Source: an uncultured Kineothrix sp.
GTDB lineage: Bacteria > Bacillota > Clostridia > Lachnospirales > Lachnospiraceae
DNA length: 64,000 bases
Direction of reading: 5' to 3'
Assembly (NCBI GenBank): GCA_910588855.1
Contig: CAJUSR010000001.1
Location: 124,001-188,000 of the forward strand
The translations under genes and the position numbers were made by a program. The notes below the pieces were generated by a model, which saw only the letters and a list, made by a program, of their open reading frames with translations, did not search any database and had not been told where the DNA came from. This document shows, piece after piece, positions 58,330 through 64,000 of the stretch (position 1 is its first letter; every line of letters starts with the position of its first letter).

Positions 58330-59715
58330 CTATTCCACATAATCCGATTTTACGTATGCCGTCTGTCCGTTATATTTTACCCTGGTCCAACCGTCTGCCT
58401 GTTTCATCAAAAGCTCCAGCTTTTCCCCTACATATGCCAATCCCAGTTTTTCCCCGTTTTCGCTTGCGGATTTTCTGACATTCACATTTTCCACTACGGT
58501 GACTGTCTGCACTGCCTCGGTATTGTTATTTCCGTTTCCTGCTGTCTCAGTATTCGTATTCTCTGTCTCAGTGTCCGTATTCTCTGCTACCGCTTCCGTA
58601 GCGTCTGCCTGTTCTACCGCCTGCGTCACGGTCTCTTCCGAAACCACTTCTAAAAATTCGCTCTTAATAAAAGCATCTTTTCCTTCAAAGCTAATCTTGC
58701 TCCATCCGTTTCCTCTTTCTTCCAAAAGAGTAAATTCATCATCTATCTGCGCCTTGCCCAGCTTGTCAGCCGTCTCGCTGTCCGAACTCCTGATATTTAC
58801 TACATCTGTAGCACGCACGGTTTTAACCGTAACAGCCGTCTCCCCGGTTCCTTCCGCCGCTGCCATTTCCTGTTCTGCCGCTGCTGCTTCTTGTTCTGCT
58901 GCCGCCGCTTCCGCTGCTGCCTGTTCCTGGGCTTCTGCTTCTTCTTTTGCCAAAATTTCCCCTACGGAAGCATCAATACGGCTTGACAAATCCGCAAGAA
59001 ATGCATTTAATTCTTCATCGCTTTCCAACAGTTCGTTGTATTCAGCAACTGCTTTATTGTTCAAATCCACCATATCGTCCTGCAAAGAGATTTCACGGAT
59101 ATAATTAGTCACTACCGAATTTGCTTCCCCACCATTGATATAGCACTTGCCTTCTTCGTCCGTGCAAACATAGAAAGCCTTCATACCCGGCACCAGTTTA
59201 TCATACTCTGTGAATTTCACTTTAGAATAAACATAAACCAGATAAGACCCTTCTACAGGCCCAAGCTTCGTATAGACATCCAGATTCTGATAGGAATCTA
59301 CATATTTGCTCATTTCCCGAATCCTGATTTTTTCCTTATCTTCCACATAAGCGTTCATGGATTCAATGGCTTCAATATTCCCTTCCGCCATTGCGGTATA
59401 ATATTCGCTAACCAAAGTATTAACCGCCGGATAGGCATTTATTTCCAGCTCCAACTGGGGGATACTCTCCTCGCCTGCCGCTTCCTCGGTGCCCGTAGCA
59501 CCCGGTAAAGCGTCCATATCAATACCGACCATCTGGGCTTCCACTTCCTCTGCCGCTTTCCGGTTTGCATTGACTGCAACAAAAACCGTTACCAATACGC
59601 ATATTAAAAGAACGATGGGCATCACAATCTTTGTATGATCCGACACCCATTCCCGCATATCTTCTAATCTATCCCCAAGGCCTCTGTCCAAAGATGACTT
59701 TCTTCGTTTTCCCAT
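58330..59715 (-). CDS. Membrane-anchored protein with two SH3b domains
   Basis: About 461 residues. Cytoplasmic basic start, one membrane helix (TKIVMPIVLLICVLVTVFVAV, ~29-50), a coiled/globular NTF2-like part (~80-240), an Ala/Glu-rich linker, SH3b-1 (ATDVVNIRSSDSETADKLGKAQ...WSKISF) and SH3b-2 (VENVNVRKSASENGEKLGLAYVG...WTRVKYNGQTAYVKSDYVE). SH3b domains bind cell wall. ATG at 59715 chosen over an upstream one without ribosome site. Possibly cell-wall sensing or anchoring. Confidence 0.85.
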   Translation of the reverse strand: MGKRRKSSLDRGLGDRLEDMREWVSDHTKIVMPIVLLICVLVTVFVAVNANRKAAEEVEAQMVGIDMDALPGATGTEEAAGEESIPQLELEINAYPAVNTLVSEYYTAMAEGNIEAIESMNAYVEDKEKIRIREMSKYVDSYQNLDVYTKLGPVEGSYLVYVYSKVKFTEYDKLVPGMKAFYVCTDEEGKCYINGGEANSVVTNYIREISLQDDMVDLNNKAVAEYNELLESDEELNAFLADLSSRIDASVGEILAKEEAEAQEQAAAEAAAAEQEAAAAEQEMAAAEGTGETAVTVKTVRATDVVNIRSSDSETADKLGKAQIDDEFTLLEERGNGWSKISFEGKDAFIKSEFLEVVSEETVTQAVEQADATEAVAENTDTETENTNTETAGNGNNNTEAVQTVTVVENVNVRKSASENGEKLGLAYVGEKLELLMKQADGWTRVKYNGQTAYVKSDYVE

Positions 59716-59879
59716 ATATAAAAATATCCTTTCTCTCAACTGCAAACCGGCTGCCATATATCCTGCAACCGGTCAAATGCTTTTCCATGCGCATATCCCA
59801 TCGGTGATTCCAAGAATCCAAAATCCTGCGGCATACTCATGTTCCGGCACAATCTACTATAATCTGACTGAATTATTTT

Positions 59880-59892
59880 CAGAGTGATGTAA
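59880..59892. repeat. 13-bp inverted repeat, left of tRNA-Arg
   Basis: CAGAGTGATGTAA directly beside the tRNA 3' end; its exact complement TTACATCACTCTG lies at 60018-60030 on the other side of the tRNA. Confidence 0.6.
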
Positions 59893-59964
59893 TGCACCCG
59901 GCAGGAATCGAACCTGCATTAAAGGCGTCGGAGGCCTCCGTTCTATCCATTAGACTACGAGTGC
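59893..59964 (-). tRNA. tRNA-Arg (anticodon CCG)
   Basis: Minus strand folds into a cloverleaf: acceptor GCACTCG with CGGGTGC (wobble pairs allowed), anticodon stem GAGGC/GCCTT with loop CTCCGAC (CCG), T-arm GCAGG TTCGATT CCTGC, discriminator A. CCA is not encoded. Confidence 0.92.
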
Positions 59965-60017
59965 ATAAGAAAATTACATATTCCGTATATTACAAATTTC
60001 AATATATTACAAATTTG

Positions 60018-60030
60018 TTACATCACTCTG
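60018..60030. repeat. 13-bp inverted repeat, right of tRNA-Arg
   Basis: TTACATCACTCTG, exact reverse complement of 59880-59892; the pair encloses the tRNA gene and its upstream 54 bp. Confidence 0.6.
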
Positions 60031-60081
60031 ATTATAATATCACAATCAATCCATATTGTCTAGTGTTGTTTTTGTGAACAT

Positions 60082-61008
60082 TTAAAACAATTTTTTGATT
60101 TTTTTACATTTAATTGAAAAATAGTAGACCGCATTTGTCAGAACCTCTTCCGGCTCTACCTGTGTAGCATTAATTTCACATACCATTTCCCATAAGTCTT
60201 CCGCCTTCCGAATTCCATCGTCCGGAAGCAAGATTACTTCGTGTACTGAACTGGGCAATATGAAAAAACTCTTTTTTATTTTATCGGAAAATTCTTCTAA
60301 AACACCATCATAAAACATAGCCGCTGCGCCAAAAAGTTTCCGCTCGTTTCCAAGCACATACATCCGGCTGCTTTCCTTCCGCCTTTCCTCATTCCCTTCC
60401 ATTTCTTCCTCCGGGTCTTCTTGTATAAGGTCCGAAAGAAAAACCGCTTTCATAATTTCTTCCATAGAAAGTATTTTTGCAGGAAGAATGGACTGCGCAT
60501 TTTTTCTGGCATCCCAATATAAATGCTCCTTCGATATCCCCCACATTTTCAAATGGCTGTTATAAATAAGGATGGTAGCGCAGCCAAGTTCCTTCTGTGG
60601 CGCATGGCAATAGAATACAAGCGCCATGTCCAGGAAAAGTATGTGCGGGATTTTGCTCAATAATTCTTTGTTCCTTTCATAACCGATAACTTTATATACC
60701 ACCTTCTCTTTCATTTTCTCGTAATCCAGAAAGAACCCCATATCTATGCTCGTTTCCACTTTACTTTCTTCATAAATCCGGCGCACTTCCCCCATTACCC
60801 GATGAAATGTCTCCCCCTGTTCATAGGCGGCATACAGCCCGTCCAAATATATATTCGGTGAAATATTCGTCCCTCTTCTGGATACCGTAACACTATGCAG
60901 CATGACTCCGTTATTTTTCGTAACCTGCTTCACCGACACCTTAACCCCCTCTTCCATATCTTTCATAAGATTCCTTTTCACCTTCTGACAAAATTCCATA
61001 ATTTCCAT
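60082..61008 (-). CDS. DUF5688-family protein
   Basis: 308 residues. EFCQKVKRNLMKDMEEGVKVSVKQVTKNNGVMLHSVTVSRRGTNISPNIYLDGLYAAYEQGETFHRVM is the conserved N-terminal core of a Lachnospiraceae-enriched family; then KVIGYERNKELLSKIPHILFLDMALVFYC and a C-terminal VLTNAVYYFS. Function unknown. The 12-bp tandem array lies just upstream of its start. Confidence 0.78.
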   Translation of the reverse strand: MEIMEFCQKVKRNLMKDMEEGVKVSVKQVTKNNGVMLHSVTVSRRGTNISPNIYLDGLYAAYEQGETFHRVMGEVRRIYEESKVETSIDMGFFLDYEKMKEKVVYKVIGYERNKELLSKIPHILFLDMALVFYCHAPQKELGCATILIYNSHLKMWGISKEHLYWDARKNAQSILPAKILSMEEIMKAVFLSDLIQEDPEEEMEGNEERRKESSRMYVLGNERKLFGAAAMFYDGVLEEFSDKIKKSFFILPSSVHEVILLPDDGIRKAEDLWEMVCEINATQVEPEEVLTNAVYYFSIKCKKIKKLF

Positions 61009-61710
61009 TTCATTTTACCTCTCTTTTTCCTCTTTGAATTTCAGGCGATATGCCTTGTGATTTGCTTTTTGATTTGCCCTATCATTTGTTCTGTGATATG
61101 CTTTTTGATTTGTTTTATGATTCACCCTGCGACTTGCTTTGTGATTCACCCTGCGATTTGCTTTATGATTCATCCTGTGATTTTCTTTGCACTTTATCTT
61201 GTGGTTTTCCTTATAATTTGCTTTGCGACATGCTTTTCGATTTGCTTAATGACTTGCTCTGCAATTTGCTTTGTAATATGCCTTCCGATTTGTTTTACAA
61301 TTTATCCTTTGATTCTGTAGCTATGCCAACGGCTCTTTTTGTACGTAGCATTCATAAGTTCCCGTCAGCTTTGCCTACGCCTTTCTTCGGACGCCCGTGT
61401 GCAATCCTGGAAAGGCTTCCTCTGCCCGCCACGCCCCCATATACCACTTTCATGGCATACTTCCGCTGCGCAGAGACATGTAATCGTTCAGAGGGGATTC
61501 ATCGTCCCCTGCTCGCTGCGCCCCGTGTGCCTTATAGCGGCATAGTTCCTCTACTCGCTGCGCGCCCTGTCCGCTGCATAGCGGCATAGTTCCTCTGCGC
61601 GGGGCTGTTCATAAAAAACAAAAAGACAACGGAAACACATCCATTGTCTTATAAGCCAAACGAAGGGCAGCCTTTGCAGGCATGTCCTATGTCTTTGATA
61701 GCCACCCGGA
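61009..61710. other. Gene-free region with 12-bp tandem array and efp terminator
   Basis: 702 bp. Contains the 12-bp array (61047-61310), a direct repeat GCGGCATAGTTCCTCT near 61541 and 61580, and a terminator for efp (stem AAGACAA/TTGTCTT at 61623-61650 with minus-strand T-run). Open frames on the plus strand through the array are repeat artefacts. Confidence 0.7.
61047..61310. repeat. About 22 degenerate copies of a 12-bp repeat
   Basis: Units of the type GATTTGCTTTGT run in register for 264 bp; nearly all units keep the T/C-rich end and G/A start. The period of 12 keeps an open frame on the plus strand (CDLL repeats) but there is no ribosome site. Confidence 0.88.
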
Positions 61711-62268
61711 CTAAACTCTGGAGAGGTACTCCCCTGTCCTGGTGTCGATTTTGATTACATCGCCCTGATTTACAAATAAAGGCACATATACCGTAGCCCC
61801 TGTTTCCACAACGGCAGGCTTGGTTGCCCCTGTCGCGGTATCCCCTTTAAACCCAGGTTCCGTGTCCGTAATCTCCAGTTCTACAAACAGCGGCGGTTCA
61901 ATGGCAAATACATTACCGTTATGGGAACATACTTTTACCATTTCATTTTCTTTTACAAACTTTAGAGTATCGCCGACAGCATCCGCATTCAATGCAATCT
62001 GCTCATAATTCTCAACGTCCATAAAATGGAATAAATCGCCGTCCGAATATAAATACTGCATATCTTTTCTATCAATACGTGCTTGCGGGCATTTTTCGGT
62101 AGGACGGAACGTCTTTTCAACCACACCGCCGCTCTTGACATTCTTTAACTTAGTCCTTACAAATGCTGCACCTTTGCCCGGTTTTACATGCTGGAACTCA
62201 ATAATCTGGTATATATTATTATCTAACTCGATAGTAATACCATTTCTGAAATCGCCTGCAGAAATCAT
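61711..62268 (-). CDS. efp: Elongation factor P
   Basis: 185 residues with three OB-like domains. EFQHVKPGKGAAFVRTKLKNV includes the tip Lys that is modified in many bacteria; final GDVIKIDTRTGEYLSRV is a family signature. Relieves stalling at polyproline. Last gene of the aro-efp run; own terminator downstream. Confidence 0.97.
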   Translation of the reverse strand: MISAGDFRNGITIELDNNIYQIIEFQHVKPGKGAAFVRTKLKNVKSGGVVEKTFRPTEKCPQARIDRKDMQYLYSDGDLFHFMDVENYEQIALNADAVGDTLKFVKENEMVKVCSHNGNVFAIEPPLFVELEITDTEPGFKGDTATGATKPAVVETGATVYVPLFVNQGDVIKIDTRTGEYLSRV

Positions 62269-62338
62269 AAAATATTCCTCCTAAAATTTTCACGTTATAA
62301 TTCTTTACTAGTTTATACTAAAAACATTCATATTTCAA

Positions 62339-62767
62339 CTACTTTTTCAAACAAAAATCAATTGCTTCCAAATATCCATCCAGTCCATGCCCATAAATCT
62401 GTTTATCGCAAACCGGGGCAGTTACGGAAACTTTCCGGAACTCCTCCCTTTGCGTAATATCCGAAATGTGGATTTCTACCTTAGGAATATCAATACTTGC
62501 CAGCGCGTCCCGGATGGCGTAGCTGTAATGGGTATATGCCCCCGGATTGATGACAATGCCTTCCGTACCGTCGAAATAAGCATCCTGAATGCGGTCAATT
62601 ATCGCCCCTTCATGATTGCTTTGAAATACTTCTATGGCACATCCTGCCTCTTCCCCTTTCTTTGCTATCATTTTTAATAAATAATCGTAGTCCTCCGTTC
62701 CATACACGCTCTTTTCCCGGATGCCGAGAAAATTAATATTTGGCCCGTTAATCACCAATAGTTTCAT
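62339..62767 (-). CDS. aroQ: 3-dehydroquinate dehydratase, type II
   Basis: 142 residues. LLVINGPNINFLGIREKSVYG (catalytic Tyr and Arg), EVFQSNHEGAIIDRIQDA, IVINPGAYTHYSYAIRDAL and VEIHISDITQREEFRKVS (catalytic His region). Third step of the shikimate pathway. Overlaps aroK by 20 bp. Confidence 0.96.
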   Translation of the reverse strand: MKLLVINGPNINFLGIREKSVYGTEDYDYLLKMIAKKGEEAGCAIEVFQSNHEGAIIDRIQDAYFDGTEGIVINPGAYTHYSYAIRDALASIDIPKVEIHISDITQREEFRKVSVTAPVCDKQIYGHGLDGYLEAIDFCLKK

Positions 62768-63287
62768 AATTGCCGTCGCCCCCTTCTATGTTCCCTACAA
62801 TCTCATCTACAATTTCATCAACGGTTTTTCCGTCCACGTCAATCATAATGTCCGCTGCGCTTTCGTAAAAAGAGCCCCTCGCGCTCATCAGCGCCCTTAC
62901 TTTTTCTTCCCTGTCCTCTCCCTGCAAAAGCGGTCTTGTCGTATCCGTCGCCAGACGGCTGCAGATTGTTTCCGGTTTTACCCTAAGATAAACAACCCAT
63001 CCAAGCCGTTTCAAAAGCTCCCTGTTGCGGCTGCGTATGGGCAGCCCGCCTCCCACCGCGATAATCTGTCCCTGTGGTTCATCCAAAAGCTTCTCCAAAC
63101 AGTGCGTTTCCATGTCACGGAACGCTTCCTCCCCCATCTTTTCAAAAATTTCCGACACGCTCATACGGTATAATCGCTCTATCTTCCGGTCCGTATCAGT
63201 CATTGTCCGGCGTACCCTGTAAGAAAGCCGGATTCCTACGCTTGTTTTCCCACAACCCATAAAACCAGTTAAAATTATATTTTTCAT
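62748..63287 (-). CDS. aroK: Shikimate kinase
   Basis: 179 residues. Walker A GFMGCGKTSVG (~7-17), the shikimate-binding TDRKIERLYRMSVSEIFEKMGEEAFRDMET and VAVGGGLPIR, and the lid RPLLQGEDRE. ATP-dependent phosphorylation of shikimate. Start overlaps the aroE stop (4 bp). Confidence 0.96.
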   Translation of the reverse strand: MKNIILTGFMGCGKTSVGIRLSYRVRRTMTDTDRKIERLYRMSVSEIFEKMGEEAFRDMETHCLEKLLDEPQGQIIAVGGGLPIRSRNRELLKRLGWVVYLRVKPETICSRLATDTTRPLLQGEDREEKVRALMSARGSFYESAADIMIDVDGKTVDEIVDEIVGNIEGGDGNYETIGD

Positions 63288-64000
63288 TCTTCTATTCCCA
63301 TCGCTTCCTTCATCCTGCCGTATACCATAAGCGCATCCTCCTCAGACACTGATACGCTGTTCCACAGCTCATAAGCAGCAATCCCCTGGTAGAGAAGCAT
63401 CTTCAGCCCATGATAAGCTTTTCCCCCTGCATCCTTTACCATCCTCATGAATTTTGTGCTGCTTGGCCTGTAAACCAAGTCAAACCCCGTATGTACCCGT
63501 TCATAAAATGCCCTGTCCAAAATTGCCGCTTCCTCTACATTGGGGAAAAGCCCTACGCTGGTGGCCTGGACCGCCAAATATTTTTTCCCTTCAGGCAGTC
63601 TCTGATAGCCGTCTATGGGCATCGCCTCCACGCATTCCGTTCCGAATATCCGGTTCGCCTCTTCTGCCACCGCCTGCGCTTTTTCTACCGTACGGTTCAG
63701 AATATATACTTTTGCCGCCCCTTTGGAAACGCATAAAAAAACCGCCGCCCGCGCCGCGCCGCCCGCTCCAAGTATGAGGATTTCCTCGCCTTCTATCCGT
63801 ATGCCTTCACTGCACATCGCCCGGTAAAGTCCCATCAAATCCGTATTGTATCCCTTATACCCATGCTCCGTGCGTACCAACGTATTGACCGCCCCTATTT
63901 TTTCCGCCATCCCGTCTATCCCCACAAGGTACTCCATCACCTCGCTTTTATAAGGAACTGTCACGTTCAGCCCAAGCACATCCAATGCAAAGGCGCCTTC
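63284..64000 (-). CDS. aroE: Shikimate dehydrogenase, C-terminal part (cut by window edge)
   Basis: The frame runs into the right window edge. LDVLGLNVTVPYKSEVMEYL (shikimate-binding Lys), GYNTDLMGLYRAM, ILGAGGAARAAVFLCVSKGAAKVYILNRT (NADP Rossmann) and YHGLKMLLYQGIAAYELW are standard AroE sequences. Reduces 3-dehydroshikimate. First visible gene of aroE-aroK-aroQ-efp. The N-terminal ~60 residues lie outside the window. Confidence 0.95.
   Translation of the reverse strand, partial: EGAFALDVLGLNVTVPYKSEVMEYLVGIDGMAEKIGAVNTLVRTEHGYKGYNTDLMGLYRAMCSEGIRIEGEEILILGAGGAARAAVFLCVSKGAAKVYILNRTVEKAQAVAEEANRIFGTECVEAMPIDGYQRLPEGKKYLAVQATSVGLFPNVEEAAILDRAFYERVHTGFDLVYRPSSTKFMRMVKDAGGKAYHGLKMLLYQGIAAYELWNSVSVSEEDALMVYGRMKEAMGIEE

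Noticed and set aside
61050..61589. Plus-strand gene through the 12-bp array
   Set aside because: The open frame is a product of the 12-bp period, lacks a ribosome site and gives a low-complexity CDLL repeat; the second half is unrelated sequence.

Overview
The window reads as a Gram-positive, low-to-mid GC Clostridia chromosome, most likely Lachnospiraceae. The housekeeping genes (TypA, MgtE, YhfC-type protease, class A PBP, GdhA, EF-P, aroE-aroK-aroQ), strong AGGAGG ribosome sites, a DUF5688-type gene and a YARHG lipoprotein all fit. About two thirds of it (1 to roughly 41.3 kb) is a leftward-transcribed contractile-tailed prophage whose left end lies outside the window; the rest is ordinary chromosome.

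Prophage, read in transcription order from right to left. The early region (41.2-25 kb) has a small HTH protein, many small proteins, a formylglycine-generating-enzyme-like (C-type lectin fold) protein, YopX proteins, an HUH-type Rep, a radical SAM enzyme, a PAPS-reductase-like enzyme, an exonuclease, an ASCH protein, RecU, a DNA cytosine methyltransferase, ParA, ParB and a sigma-like late regulator. The late region has terminase, portal, ClpP-like protease, decoration protein and capsid E (lambda-like head). It then has head-tail joining proteins, sheath, tube, a frameshifted tail chaperone, tape measure, the X-D-V-U-W-J-I baseplate series (P2/Mu-like contractile tail), fibre proteins and a second lectin-fold protein.

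The most notable system is a diversity-generating retroelement (DGR) at 1-2188 in the order target gene, avd, template repeat (TR), reverse transcriptase (cut by the window edge). It has two target genes 38 kb apart: one at the end of the tail module and one in the early region. Both variable repeats match the 110-bp TR; differences fall at template adenines (all 13 in VR2, 7 of 9 in VR1). Both are followed by a GC-rich hairpin with a GRNA tetraloop, as in the Bordetella BPP-1 DGR.

Other hidden signals in the prophage: a 17-bp near-palindrome repeated five times over 30 kb, in four unrelated genes and in the parB leader (candidate ParB centromere or stoperator); a duplicated 29-bp late-promoter-like element, each copy followed by a hairpin; two frame-breaking poly-G tracts, in a lipoprotein and in the methyltransferase (candidate phase variation, or sequencing error); and two clusters of an AT-rich operator palindrome.

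The chromosomal part holds ssb, typA, yhfC, mgtE, an IMPACT-family gene, a class A PBP, gdhA, several envelope or unknown genes, tRNA-Arg(CCG), efp and part of a shikimate operon. It also holds a ~380-bp hairpin element and several degenerate short tandem arrays (23, 17-18, 15 and 12 bp units).
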